Positions 1-9,461 are shown, counted from the first letter of the stretch. The stretch is 64,000 nucleotides of DNA from G965233625 sp965233625 (GCA_965233625.1 OZ247499.1:1240001-1304000), one strand, 5' to 3'. The notes: generated from the sequence alone by a model not told the origin. Translations and numbers: made by a program.

Positions 1-2253
1 GAAGCACTCCTGCGCGGTGGTGACAATGGACCGGCAGTTGTCGGCCGTTCACTGGAAAAGAGTCTGCTATATCAGGCGCTGTCCTATTCTGGCGACACGC
101 AGATGCCGCCAAAAGGCAAGTTGCCAGAGAACATCATTGCTGACTTCCGCAAATGGATTTTAATGGGCGCGCCCGATCCTCGTACGACGCCTACCCAGCC
201 GGTAGTGCGCACGGAGATTGATATCGAGAAGGGCCGCCGGTTCTGGGCGTACCAGCCGGTGGAGTTGCGTGAGTCGGCGGCAACCACGAACTCTGTATGG
301 GCGCGCACGCCTATCGACCGCTATGTCATTGCAAAGCTCGATGCAGAGAAGTTGCAGCCGGTTGCAGATGCCTCGCCGCGAGTGATCGTACGGCGACTGT
401 TCTTCGTGCTGACGGGGCTGCCACCGTCGCCGGAGGAGATGAGCCACTGGCGCCGGCGGATAGAAACGGCATCGACTGGAGCGGAACGCCAGCAGGTCAT
501 CAGCGAACTTGTCGATGCGTTGCTTGCTTCACCACAGTTCGGCGAACGCTGGGGACGTCACTGGATGGATGTCGCCCGCTTTGCAGAATCCACCGGCGGC
601 GATCAGAACAACGTGTTCCAGCATGCGTGGCGATACCGCGACTGGGTGATCGACGCCTTCAATGCAGACAAACCTTACAACGATTTCGTGCGGGAGCAGC
701 TTGCGGGCGATCTGCTGCCTGTGGAGAACGACAAGGAATGGGCGGACAATGTCATCGCCACCGGGTTTCTGGCGATCGGACAGAAGCTAGTTGGCGAAGA
801 AGATCAACAGAAGTACATCGCCGATCTTGTGGACGAGCAGATAGACGCCACGTCACGGGCTTTTCTCGGAACTAGCGTCGCCTGCGCGCGTTGCCACGAC
901 CACAAATTCGATCCGATACCTCAGACAGACTACTATGCACTGGCCGGTATATTCCGCGCGACAGAAACACACTACGGCCTTTTGAAAGCGCAGGCCCGGC
1001 AGTCGACAACCCTGCTCGACCTGACCGGGCTTGGACCGTCCGCAGGCGTTCCCACACTGAGCAAGCAGGAATTCGCTGCACTTGTGCAGAAACGCGATGC
1101 CGCGCGCGAAGCGCTCGACAACGCGATGCGGAAAATCCGTTCAGGCGATAACGTCTTCCGTGGCGCCTTGCGACGCATGCGTTCGGACCGCGATGAAACA
1201 GAAGCCGCCCTTCAAGCTTACTTGCCCGACGGTCGCCCGCGCGTGTTCAGCATGGGAACGCAGGACCGCGAGTTCGCGTTGACGACGCGTCTGCTTTTGC
1301 GCGGCGAGATCGACAAGCCCGCGCAAAGCGTGCAGCGCGGCGTGCTGCAAGTGCTGACACCTCCAGGAAAACACGCGCTGCCAACCAGCACCAAAGGAAG
1401 CGGCAGGATAGAACTCGCCAACTGGATTGTCTGGCGCCGCAATCCGCTCACAGCACGGGTGATGGCTAACCGCATCTGGTACTGGATGACCGGTCGTGGT
1501 CTGGTTCGCACTGTTGATGATTTTGGCTCGACGGGCGATCGACCGTCGCATCCTGAACTGCTCGATTATCTCGCAGTTCGATTCGTTACCAACAAATGGT
1601 CGGTCAAAAAGCTCATCCGTGAAATCGCCATGTCGCGAACCTGGCAGCTTTCGTCATCGCACCATCGCAGCAATTTCGAGATCGATCCGGAGAACAAGTT
1701 TCTTTGGCGCATGAACAAACGGCGGCTAGAAGGGGAAGCCATCCGCGATGCAATGCTCGCCGTCAGTGGCAATCTGAACCCTAAACGCCCCGTGGGCACA
1801 CTGCTGCGGAAAGCTGGTGAAGGCAATGTCGGCCAGAATGTATTCGAACCCGTCATCCGCGCACTTGAGTGGAATCACCGGTCGGTTTACCTGCCGCGTG
1901 TGCGGTCTGTGTTACCAGAGATGCTGGAACTGTTCGATGCCCCTGACGGCAGCCTAGTCGCCGGCGCCCGGAACACCACGGCGAGTCCGCTGCAATCGCT
2001 ATATCTGATGAATAACGAATTCGTTCAACAGCAGGCTGAAAGTTTTGCTGCCCGCGTCGCGAAACAACCAGCTGCACAGCGCATCGACTACGCGAACCAG
2101 CTTGCTCTAGGGCGCATTCCATCAACGCGAGAAAGGCAACTTGCTGATGATTTCATGAATGCTGTCGACGGCTCGAAACTCACTGCCCAGCAGAAGCTAA
2201 CCTCTTACTGCCAGGCGTTGCTCTGCACGGCGGAATTCTGTTGTATCGACTAA
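1..2253 (+). CDS. Planctomycete cytochrome C / DUF1549 / DUF1553 protein, 5' end outside window
   Basis: The reading frame is open from base 1 and belongs to a gene that starts before the window. The first residues (GGDNGP near residue 6, then QMPPKGKLP) match the end of a planctomycete cytochrome C domain, although its CxxCH haem site lies outside the window. A DUF1549 domain follows (FWAYQP near base 240, then PIDRYV and LTGLPPSPEE), with the inner conserved RWGRHWMD and CARCHDHKFDPI segments. A DUF1553 domain lies in the C-terminal half (NPLTARVMANRIW, then FGSTGDRPSHPELLD). These proteins occur in large numbers in Planctomycetes and are thought to be exported redox proteins acting with DUF1501 partners; their reaction is not established. 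The DUF1501 gene follows 29 bases later and is probably co-transcribed. Confidence 0.93.
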   Translation, partial: EALLRGGDNGPAVVGRSLEKSLLYQALSYSGDTQMPPKGKLPENIIADFRKWILMGAPDPRTTPTQPVVRTEIDIEKGRRFWAYQPVELRESAATTNSVWARTPIDRYVIAKLDAEKLQPVADASPRVIVRRLFFVLTGLPPSPEEMSHWRRRIETASTGAERQQVISELVDALLASPQFGERWGRHWMDVARFAESTGGDQNNVFQHAWRYRDWVIDAFNADKPYNDFVREQLAGDLLPVENDKEWADNVIATGFLAIGQKLVGEEDQQKYIADLVDEQIDATSRAFLGTSVACARCHDHKFDPIPQTDYYALAGIFRATETHYGLLKAQARQSTTLLDLTGLGPSAGVPTLSKQEFAALVQKRDAAREALDNAMRKIRSGDNVFRGALRRMRSDRDETEAALQAYLPDGRPRVFSMGTQDREFALTTRLLLRGEIDKPAQSVQRGVLQVLTPPGKHALPTSTKGSGRIELANWIVWRRNPLTARVMANRIWYWMTGRGLVRTVDDFGSTGDRPSHPELLDYLAVRFVTNKWSVKKLIREIAMSRTWQLSSSHHRSNFEIDPENKFLWRMNKRRLEGEAIRDAMLAVSGNLNPKRPVGTLLRKAGEGNVGQNVFEPVIRALEWNHRSVYLPRVRSVLPEMLELFDAPDGSLVAGARNTTASPLQSLYLMNNEFVQQQAESFAARVAKQPAAQRIDYANQLALGRIPSTRERQLADDFMNAVDGSKLTAQQKLTSYCQALLCTAEFCCID

Positions 2254-2282
2254 TTTTGAACTGAAAAGACAACTGTACAACC

Positions 2283-3731
2283 ATGAGCCAATCTTATCCC
2301 GGAATTTGCGGCAACCGTGTTTCCGCCTTATCGCGCCGCGCAGCTTTGAAACACCTATCGGCGGGTTTTGGATACCTGGCGTTCGCCGGACTGGCCGCCC
2401 AGGCAACAGCGCAGGACAAACCGGAGGTGAAGAGATCGCTGTTGTCACCGCGCAAGCCGCATTTTGCCGCGCGGGCAAAGCGTGTGATCTTTCTCTGCAT
2501 GCGCGGTGGGCCATCGCACGTAGACACCTTTGACTACAAGCCGCAACTGGTGCGCGATCACGGCCGGGCGTCGCACTACGGAACGCCGTGGTTTGCATCG
2601 CACTGGAAATTCAAACAGCACGGCGATAGCGGGCTTTGGATCTCAGAACTGTTTCCCGAACTTGCACGCCACGCCGATGACCTCTGCCTGCTTCGCGGTA
2701 TGCACTGCGACCAGCCGGCGCACGCGCAAGCTTTTTTGCAGATGCACACCGGGCACTTTCAGTTTGTGCGTCCCTCGATGGGAGCCTGGGCGCTGTATGG
2801 ATTAGGTACGGAGAATCAAAGCCTGCCAGGCTTTATCTCGATCAATCCTCCGTCGGCCAATGGCGGTGCGCAGAACTACGGCAGCGCGTTCATTCCCGCC
2901 GCATATCAAGGAACGAAATTCAACATCGCCGACAGCAGCGCCCGCAATCGCCGGATCGATATGTTGCGGCGTGGTGAAGCAAACCCGCACGGCATCAACA
3001 ATGCTGTAAACAAGCAGCTTTCCAGAAGCGACCAGCGTGCGCAACTCAACCTGATCACCGCACTCAATCGCGAAAAGCTGGCACGCGACCGCCATAGTCC
3101 GCTCGTCGAAGGCGCCATCGAAAACTTTGAACTGGCGTTCAGGATGCAGGACGCCGTCCCCAAAGTTATGGATTTTGCCGGCGAAACCGACGAAACACTG
3201 CGACTCTATGGCATCGGCGAAGATCGCACCGGCGGATTCGGCAGACAGTGCCTGCTGGCGCGGCGGTTCGCCGAAGCCGGCGTGCGCTTCATTGAACTGG
3301 GACACGGCACATGGGATCAGCACAGCAATCTAAAGAACGCCCTCGAAAGCAATTGCGAGGAAATCGATAAACCCATCGCCGGGCTTCTAACCGACCTGAA
3401 ACGCCGCGATATGCTGAAAGACACACTCATCATCTGGGGAGGAGAATTCGGCCGCACGCCGTATTCCCCGGACGGCAACGGGCGGGACCACAACCATAAG
3501 GGATACACCACCTGGATGGCTGGCGGCGGTGTCAAAGGCGGGTTTTCGTACGGAGCCACTGATGACCATGGCTACGAGGCCGTCGAAAACAGAATGCACA
3601 TTCACGACTGGCACGCGACCATTCTGCACCTGCTCGGCTTCGATCATGAAAGACTGACCTTCCGCTACGGCGGCAGAAACATGCGGTTGACAGAACTAAG
3701 CGGTTCGGTCGCCAGAGAGATTCTCACATAA
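2283..3731 (+). CDS. DUF1501 family protein, Tat-exported
   Basis: This 482-residue protein has a twin-arginine signal near residue 18 (SRRAALKHL followed by a hydrophobic stretch ending at AQATAQ), so it is probably folded in the cytoplasm and exported. The family is DUF1501, which shares the alkaline-phosphatase/sulfatase fold. Recognisable motifs are FLCMRGGPSHVDTFDYKP near residue 62, ELGHGTWDQH near residue 338, and WGGEFGRTPYSPDGNGRDHN near residue 385, with the Asp/His pairs expected of that fold. It directly follows the DUF1549/DUF1553 gene, the standard planctomycete pairing. Substrate and reaction are unknown. The frame is intact and of normal family length. Confidence 0.93.
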   Translation: MSQSYPGICGNRVSALSRRAALKHLSAGFGYLAFAGLAAQATAQDKPEVKRSLLSPRKPHFAARAKRVIFLCMRGGPSHVDTFDYKPQLVRDHGRASHYGTPWFASHWKFKQHGDSGLWISELFPELARHADDLCLLRGMHCDQPAHAQAFLQMHTGHFQFVRPSMGAWALYGLGTENQSLPGFISINPPSANGGAQNYGSAFIPAAYQGTKFNIADSSARNRRIDMLRRGEANPHGINNAVNKQLSRSDQRAQLNLITALNREKLARDRHSPLVEGAIENFELAFRMQDAVPKVMDFAGETDETLRLYGIGEDRTGGFGRQCLLARRFAEAGVRFIELGHGTWDQHSNLKNALESNCEEIDKPIAGLLTDLKRRDMLKDTLIIWGGEFGRTPYSPDGNGRDHNHKGYTTWMAGGGVKGGFSYGATDDHGYEAVENRMHIHDWHATILHLLGFDHERLTFRYGGRNMRLTELSGSVAREILT

Positions 3732-3780
3732 CCACCTGGATGATGGGGAAGTTCCTTCTTGTGACGGCGGCGATGTTGAT

Positions 3781-3972
3781 GTGTCTACTTCTTCTGTTAG
3801 CAGCGCTGCCGGGCAGTGGCGCGGTGGTCCGGGCGCCGCGGCAGCCGGGTCCGTCGCTTTGCAGCCCGAGCGATTGCCAGTCATTACACACTATCGCCTT
3901 GGTCCATTGCTTGGACGCGGCGGTATGTTCAGTCTTCGAAGCGCACAATTTGGCGTTGGGAGAAGCACATAA
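3781..3972 (+). pseudogene. Ser/Thr kinase N-terminal remnant
   Basis: In frame 1 the segment at about 3868-3925 reads LPVITHYRLGPLLGRGGM. This is the start of a bacterial Ser/Thr kinase domain: the linker before the domain, the first strand, and the glycine-rich ATP loop up to GRGGM. Immediately after that methionine the kinase similarity stops and the frame ends at 3972. No later kinase motifs (VAVK lysine, HRD, DFG) follow on this strand. The fragment is therefore a relic cut inside the glycine-rich loop at about 3925. It lies right after the DUF1501 gene, at the left edge of a zone containing several other truncated genes. Confidence 0.5.
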
Positions 3973-4097
3973 AATGTTCGAGCAACCTTAACCGGGTAGG
4001 TGCAGGCGACGCGGGTTCAGCCCGGTAGAAGGCGGTGCAGGGTGTCTATGAATCGTCGCGATGCGGAATTCAACTGGTCAGCAGAGCGTTTCCCCGG

Positions 4098-5060
4098 TCA
4101 TGCGCGTCTTGCGTGTGCACGTTGGTGAGACTCTCCGAATACACTTTCAGCAGAGGTTAACACCTGGTTGACCCACATCTGAACCTGGAAAGGTAACACG
4201 CCTAATTCTTCAGAGAGCTGTGCAATAGGCTCTTTATCAATGAGATGCCTGCGAACGACCTTTGCCTTAAACGCGGGCGAAAAGTCTGCCTTTTTGTATG
4301 ATTGCCCGAGTAGCAATCGCATCATTCGTTTGCGGTATCGCCGGAGGGTGCGTTCTAGAAATCGTGTCGGCCCAAGATAGAGGCGTACTTTCCCCTTCAA
4401 TGAAACCCAATAGTCATGAACGGGGAAAGGCGAAAGCGTAGCGGCCGCTGCGTGTTCGTCAGTCTGTTCGTCCATGTGCAACAGGGGAGTGGCGATGTAT
4501 GCCTGCACAGCACGCTCTGTAAAGCGACCCTGGTTAAGCAATAGTTCAGCGATCTCCCTCTTCCGTCCGATGCCACCCGTTTCGGTTTTCGTATCCCTAT
4601 GGAGCCGGTTGCCTGCCAGATGCTTGTCCAGAAAATGAAATGAATGGTCAAGATAGCAGCGCATCCAGTATTCCCAGTCAAACGCCCAGTGCATCGACTG
4701 ATTAAGCTCGCCTACAACATCCCAGACGTCCCGGCGCCAGAAGCAAGCTGGCTGCAAAACCATATCGATCTCGTAGAGAATCTCGATATCAAAGTCTGTG
4801 ACGTAGTTCTCCTCGCCAATGACTCGACCTGCCTCGTCGATACCGTAGCCACGCCCATAGACGATGTCAGCTTCTGAATGCCTGGCGAAACATTCAACGA
4901 CCCGCTGAATTACGTGGGCGTCCACATAGATATCGTCTGAGTTCAGCCACGCTAGCACATCACCTTGAGACTGCCTGAATCTTTTGTTGATAGCGTGCGC
5001 CTGACCGTCATCTGGTTCGCTGAGGAACTCAGAAGTTTCCCGGTTCCGCATTGCCGCAAA
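4098..5060 (-). pseudogene. Family 2 glycosyltransferase, N-terminally truncated
   Basis: The minus-strand frame contains the second half of a GT-A fold glycosyltransferase. It has SEPDDGQAHAIN (the conserved SEPD.GQ.DA.N block), then GDVLAWLNSDD with the metal-binding DxD-type motif, and further on FDWEYWMR. The family normally begins with a strand such as VSIVTP and about 60 residues of nucleotide-binding fold before SEPD. These are missing: upstream of about 5060 the frame continues only as unrelated sequence in which the neighbouring plus-strand gene is encoded. The last 65 residues are not glycosyltransferase-like and resemble an IS3 OrfA helix-turn-helix. A start codon at 5177 exists, but the encoded N-terminus is not a GT sequence. 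It was probably an O-antigen or exopolysaccharide enzyme and is now likely inactive. Confidence 0.75.
4101..4295 (-). mobile_element. IS3 OrfA / transposase_8-like HTH fused to glycosyltransferase C-terminus
   Basis: The last 65 residues of the glycosyltransferase frame read FSPAFKAKVVRRHLIDKEP, then IAQLSEELGV and WVNQVL. This follows the pattern of the OrfA helix-turn-helix of IS3-family transposases (typically YSPEFKA.VV...L..........LC.EYGI.PSQ...W...). No OrfB integrase core and no terminal inverted repeats were seen around it. It is either a captured remnant of an insertion sequence or a domesticated DNA-binding tail. Confidence 0.55.
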
Positions 5061-5151
5061 CAGGTCCGAGCACTTCAACGCTTCACTAGACCCGAGCCAC
5101 GAAATCTGGCGCGAAGTCGAAGATGTACTGCGCGAGCGGGAGCCACAGATA

Positions 5152-6789
5152 GTGGGAATTGGTACTGTTTGCGCCACGTTGCCGTCCAGCTATTTGCTAG
5201 CTGAAATCGTGAAGAAGATCGACAAGAGCATTATTGTCGTTTTGGGTGGGATGGGTGTTACCGTTGCCGTTGACGAAGCCATCCAAAATCCTCATGTGGA
5301 TTTTGTGGTGCGCGGCGAAGGCGAGCAAACGATGACTGAACTGGTGGAAATGCTTCATCGCGAAGAACAATACTTTGAAACGATTGATGGCATCACATTT
5401 AAACAGGATGGCCGTACGGTAAGCACTGGCAACCGGAAAATCACCAAAGACATAGACACGCTGCCATATCCCGCAAAGCACTTGATGCTGTACACCGAGA
5501 CGATGCCAGATGTCGTGCACAAGTTTATGCACGGCGATATCATCACTTCGCGCGGTTGTCCGTTCCCATGCACATTCTGCGCAGTCAATGTCGTGTGGGG
5601 CGGTCGGTCATCCGTCAGCTTGAGAAAAGCCGACCAGGTTGTTGAGGAGATGCTGCATCAAAAAGAACACTATGGTGTTCAGAACTTCACCATCTGGGAC
5701 GATCTGTTTACGACGGACAGAAAGCGGGTGATTGAGATCTGCAATCTGCTGATCGAAAAAGAGGCCGCCGTCAACTGGGTCTGCTATGCGCGTGTCGACA
5801 CCAATATGGATCCAGAACTGTTGACCTTGATGAAGCTGGCCGGCTGCATAGAGGTGCTTATCGGTGTTGAATCGGGAAGCAATAAGGTGCTCGAAAAAAT
5901 AAAGAAGGGCATCACCGTAGAGCAGTCTGAACGGGCGGCCGGTATCCTTAACGAGATCGGCTTGGCATGGACCGCGCCTCTGATGATGGGAGTGCCGGGG
6001 GAAACCAGGGAAGAAATGGTCGCAACCACGGAACTACTCCCGAAACTCAAGCCAACCAGGGCTGCGCTCGGCGTCTTTGACCCGTATCCGGGGACGCCAG
6101 CGTATGCAGAACTGCAACAGCAGGGAAGACTTAACGAGAAAGCCGCGTTAAGTGTCAACTACTATTACGGCGAAGAGATGTCGCAGGAAGAATTCCACCA
6201 GCTTTTTCTCCATCACAGCAAGCTCATAGACGAGTACAACAATACGGTAAAATACGGACACCCTGATTCACCGTTAAACCGGCTAATTTCGATTGATGAA
6301 TCGTTGAACTTGAAAATAGATTTCAAAGCCCAGCAAGTGCAAATGCCTCATTGGGAAATTGAACAGCACCAAGGTGAAGTTCTGCTATGGCTGGGCGAGG
6401 GATCGTCCGAGGGAATTGCCGGCATATTGTGGGCAAAGGACAGATGCGAGATCGAACTGGCGCTCACAGTTGAATCTGGCCCAGGTCGCCCGGAAGCTTT
6501 GCGGCGCGGTGAAATGGTGATCGACCACACAGGGGGCGCCACGAGTACTCAATGGGAATTCGAGCACAGCGAAGTATTGCGTTTCGCTGCAACCCTGCAA
6601 CCCGGTGAAAATCAGTTCAGATTTTTCTGCACGGATAAAGCCACCATTCGAGAACATGCGAGTGACACACGTCCGCTACTGGTTCTGTTACGCAAAGTAA
6701 ACATACAGAGCCAAATACTTAAGCAGAATGGTTCCCTGTCGAGGTGGGTCAGGAAACTGATCAATTTCCGCCCTAGGAAAGCCGCGTAA
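5152..6789 (+). CDS. B12-binding-type radical SAM protein with C-terminal beta-rich domain, 5'-truncated
   Basis: The frame contains the end of a cobalamin-binding (Rossmann) domain (IIVVLGGMGVTV, then DFVVRGEGEQTM near residue 60). Next comes a radical SAM core with the CxxxCxxC iron-sulfur motif (GCPFPCTFC, Cys codons at 5557, 5569 and 5578) and the later segments LIGVESGSN and GVPGETREEM. The last ~150 residues form a separate beta-rich domain resembling carbohydrate-binding jelly rolls. Such proteins often act in polysaccharide or lipid modification, in line with the adjacent glycosyltransferase. The B12 domain lacks its beginning. Similarity extends upstream of the ATG to about 5065 in an open frame and then stops at the head-to-head junction with the truncated glycosyltransferase. 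The core is intact, but B12 binding is doubtful (the DxHxxG segment is missing). Confidence 0.8.
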   Translation: MGIGTVCATLPSSYLLAEIVKKIDKSIIVVLGGMGVTVAVDEAIQNPHVDFVVRGEGEQTMTELVEMLHREEQYFETIDGITFKQDGRTVSTGNRKITKDIDTLPYPAKHLMLYTETMPDVVHKFMHGDIITSRGCPFPCTFCAVNVVWGGRSSVSLRKADQVVEEMLHQKEHYGVQNFTIWDDLFTTDRKRVIEICNLLIEKEAAVNWVCYARVDTNMDPELLTLMKLAGCIEVLIGVESGSNKVLEKIKKGITVEQSERAAGILNEIGLAWTAPLMMGVPGETREEMVATTELLPKLKPTRAALGVFDPYPGTPAYAELQQQGRLNEKAALSVNYYYGEEMSQEEFHQLFLHHSKLIDEYNNTVKYGHPDSPLNRLISIDESLNLKIDFKAQQVQMPHWEIEQHQGEVLLWLGEGSSEGIAGILWAKDRCEIELALTVESGPGRPEALRRGEMVIDHTGGATSTQWEFEHSEVLRFAATLQPGENQFRFFCTDKATIREHASDTRPLLVLLRKVNIQSQILKQNGSLSRWVRKLINFRPRKAA

Positions 6790-7094
6790 CCGGCGATGAA
6801 GCTTTCGTCGGTTTACACCGGGCCGCCAGCTTGCAGATGCATGTTCTGTATGAAACGCGGGACTGAATGGTGGGGTACCGGCACGATCACCCGGCAGACC
6901 GCTAAAAATAATCCGGGCGAGGTTCCGCGTGGCGGCGGTTGATTTGGCTGTCGCAAGTTGTGGTGGTCTGTTTAGGCTAATATGGAGATGCGGAGTTCTT
7001 CCCAGCGGTTTGTCATGTCCGACGCGACCGGTGGCTCCTTGAAATCCGCCCCAATTGCCTTGCTAACCCAGCCGACCCATCAGGACTGCGCAGC
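6790..7094 (+). other. Intergenic region, no convincing gene
   Basis: This 305-base gap separates the radical SAM gene and the peptidase gene. It contains no recognisable RNA gene or repeat. A 38-codon open frame at 6982-7098 overlaps the next start as ATGA, but its product is unremarkable. It presumably holds the peptidase promoter; an AGGA lies about 10 bases before the ATG at 7095. Confidence 0.5.
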
Positions 7095-8948
7095 ATGAAC
7101 TTCTTCAGGTTTACCTCAAACTCTTTTTCGTCGCATATCCGTTGGGGAATCGCGTTGCTTCTCGTTGCTGGGGCTCCATACTCCAGCGGATTACGGGCGA
7201 ATCCACCTCATGATTTTCATCCATCCCAAATCACCCTGCCGGTCAGCCCGCCAGCGGACGCCATTGTGCTGTTCGATGGAAAAGGAATCAATCAGTTTCT
7301 GAGTAGAGAGGGCAAAGCGATCGACTGGCCGGTGGAAAACGGTGCGTTGCAGTCCTCGCGCGGTAAGGGGCGGACCAACCATCTTGTGTCGCAGGTCCAT
7401 TTCCGCGACGCAGATATACACGTGGAATTCATGCTGCCGGAGCAAGGCAGCGGCAATAGCGGCATCTACATTCATGGAAATTACGAGCTTCAGATCTTTA
7501 ACTCCCACGGCAAAAAAGATCCAACCATGCAAGACATGGGCGCCGTCTACGGTTTCTCGAAGCCGCTTGTCAACGCCTGCCGGCCGCCAGGGCAATGGCA
7601 GGTATATGACGCGCGGTATCGCGCGCCGCGGCGAAACAAAGACGGTGAAATCGTCGAGCAGGGCTCATTGACCGTATGGCTCAACGGCAAACTCGTCCAG
7701 GACCAGGCGAAGTTTGGCGAGCCGCGTTCTTCTTACCATCCCTTCCGCTACGGCGCTACGCCTTATCTGAAAAAGGTCTGGCAGCAGCAGAAGCAGACGA
7801 TGACCGGTCCCTTGTTCCTACAAGATCACGACAACCCGGTGCAGTTCAGAAATGTCTGGATCCGGCCGCTCGACAAGCTGGCGTTCACTTATCGCCTGGA
7901 CTCAGACGGGCAAACCGAAACTCGCGCGATTCCTGAGCTAGATCCCCGTGGCGACGTTTACAAAACAGAGGGCCCTAACGATCCGCTGATTTATGGCAGT
8001 ACAACCGGCCGCCAGAAAGTGATCATGCTCTATGTCGACTTTCCAGATGCAACGATGGAGATCGATACGAAAGTGCGGGCAAAAAAGGTTCTGGGCGAAG
8101 GTGCCTTCGAGAAGCTATTCCTGACGCAGTCGTACGGCAAAGTCACGTTCGATATCCGCCAGGTACATGGCTGGCGCCGGCTGCCCAAGTCACACAAAGA
8201 ATACAGCAGTAAGACGACCGAATCGCACCGTGAGCTATTTGCAGAGATATTCAAACTCTACCCGAAGGTGAACTTTCTGGACTACGACTACGCGATGGTC
8301 AACATGCCACGCATCGGGAACACGGCCTTTGGTGAACGAGATGATATTGCGATTCCCTATCGCGGCAAGAAGATCAACGTCGCACTGAATATCTCCAGCG
8401 CCAGCCCCTACGTCCTCGCGCACGAAACAGGGCACGTGATGGGTCTGCCCGACGTTTATTCGTACGGCGACGCCAAAGGACCCAAAAACCCGGCTGGCCC
8501 CTGGGATATTATGTCCTCGGCCGGTAAGGCCAGCGGCTTCCTTGGCTGGCACCGGCACAAGCTGAAGTGGCTTGACGGCGATCGCAAGACCTACGTCACC
8601 GCGGGCAAACACTCATTCAGACTCACGCCATTGAATGCGCCGGCGGGTGTCTTGATGATTGTGGTTCCAACAGGCAACGCGAAGAAGCCAAGCAAAGTTT
8701 TCGTGATTGAAGTCGCACAGCCGGCGCGTAACGAAATCTACCGGGCGCCGGGCGTGCTGATTTACAGCATCGACGCCAGTGTCGCCTCGGGACAGAACCC
8801 GGTGGTGGTCTATCCGAAATCGGATCTCGCCAACGCTCCGTACCAGACCGGCGACACTTTCACCCACAAAGATGCGCCTATGACGGTGAAAGTGCTGAAG
8901 AAGAATGAAGACGGCCGGTCATTCGAGATCGAAGTCGAAGTGAACTAG
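7095..8948 (+). CDS. Secreted DUF1080 domain fused to M6-type metallopeptidase
   Basis: This 617-residue protein has an N-terminal signal peptide (hydrophobic stretch at residues 16-28, cleavage probably near residue 36). Residues ~55-260 form a DUF1080 (3-keto-disaccharide hydrolase/LamG-like) domain, seen in LFDGKGIN, GNSGIYIHGNYELQI and QDHDNPVQFRNVWIRP. Residues ~300-560 form an M6-family metallopeptidase. The zinc-binding motif HETGHVMGLPD starts at about residue 443, followed by the family-typical GPWDIMSSAG and LGWHRHKLKW. DUF1080 proteins in Planctomycetes are secreted glycan-active or glycan-binding proteins; M6 peptidases are secreted proteases. The combination suggests an exported enzyme working on glycoproteins or bound to polysaccharide (inference). 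The frame is intact although both neighbours are damaged. Confidence 0.85.
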   Translation: MNFFRFTSNSFSSHIRWGIALLLVAGAPYSSGLRANPPHDFHPSQITLPVSPPADAIVLFDGKGINQFLSREGKAIDWPVENGALQSSRGKGRTNHLVSQVHFRDADIHVEFMLPEQGSGNSGIYIHGNYELQIFNSHGKKDPTMQDMGAVYGFSKPLVNACRPPGQWQVYDARYRAPRRNKDGEIVEQGSLTVWLNGKLVQDQAKFGEPRSSYHPFRYGATPYLKKVWQQQKQTMTGPLFLQDHDNPVQFRNVWIRPLDKLAFTYRLDSDGQTETRAIPELDPRGDVYKTEGPNDPLIYGSTTGRQKVIMLYVDFPDATMEIDTKVRAKKVLGEGAFEKLFLTQSYGKVTFDIRQVHGWRRLPKSHKEYSSKTTESHRELFAEIFKLYPKVNFLDYDYAMVNMPRIGNTAFGERDDIAIPYRGKKINVALNISSASPYVLAHETGHVMGLPDVYSYGDAKGPKNPAGPWDIMSSAGKASGFLGWHRHKLKWLDGDRKTYVTAGKHSFRLTPLNAPAGVLMIVVPTGNAKKPSKVFVIEVAQPARNEIYRAPGVLIYSIDASVASGQNPVVVYPKSDLANAPYQTGDTFTHKDAPMTVKVLKKNEDGRSFEIEVEVN

Positions 8949-8950
8949 CG

Positions 8951-9461
8951 GCCGATTCGCCCTGCTGCCCGATCATTACGTTGCTAGGCTTGATGTCGCG
9001 ATGGATGACACCGCGGCTGTGGGCGAAGCTGACCACATTACAAAGATCAATGAGATGTTGGAAGGATCCTACGGAATTCGAGCGTTCGCACTTCGGTTAT
9101 CCGGGGTTGCCGGGTGTAATAACGTTGCAATGGCTCTAGCCAGCGTGTCACCTTCGACAAACTTCATGGCATAGAAAGGGCGGCCATTCTGCGTTTCGCC
9201 GGTGCCGAAAATGGGAACGACGCCCGGGTGATCTAGCATGCCCGTGATGCGGGCTTCCAGAAAGAAGCGGTCCCGGCTTTCCGGCACGGCGGCCAGATGA
9301 GCATGGATAAACTTCACCGCAACGCCCGGCATCAGCTCTCCATCTGCCGCGCGATAGACTGCGCCCAGACCGCCCCGCGCGTGGTGCTTCAGCGCGCCGA
9401 ACCGGGACTGGACAGCAAGGTCGCTTATTCTAGAAGCCGCTTTGGTGACAAACCAACGCAA
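8951..9461 (-). pseudogene. Ser/Thr protein kinase fragment, frameshifted and truncated
   Basis: On the minus strand, 9461 down to about 9080 encodes the N-lobe of a Ser/Thr kinase: ARGGLGAVYRA (glycine loop), GVAVKFI (catalytic Lys), FLEARITGMLDHPGVVPI, and MKFVEGDTL. Near 9075 the frame must shift to continue with HLIDLCNVVSFAHSRGV and then IHRDIKPSNVMIG (catalytic HRD loop, about 9010-8965). The similarity then ends at the stop of the peptidase gene, so the DFG loop and C-lobe are missing. Residues upstream of the glycine loop show no kinase linker. The piece has lost both ends and carries one frameshift, so it is non-functional. It lies just outside the left side of the serine-recombinase element. 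Confidence 0.75.

Noticed and set aside
3740..3991. 83-codon hydrophobic frame after the DUF1501 gene
   Set aside because: The N-terminal hydrophobic stretch looks like a signal, but the rest is out of frame with the kinase remnant and is low complexity; the kinase frame explains the sequence better.
6982..7098. 38-codon frame overlapping the peptidase start as ATGA
   Set aside because: No ribosome-binding site and no protein-like pattern; the overlap may be chance.
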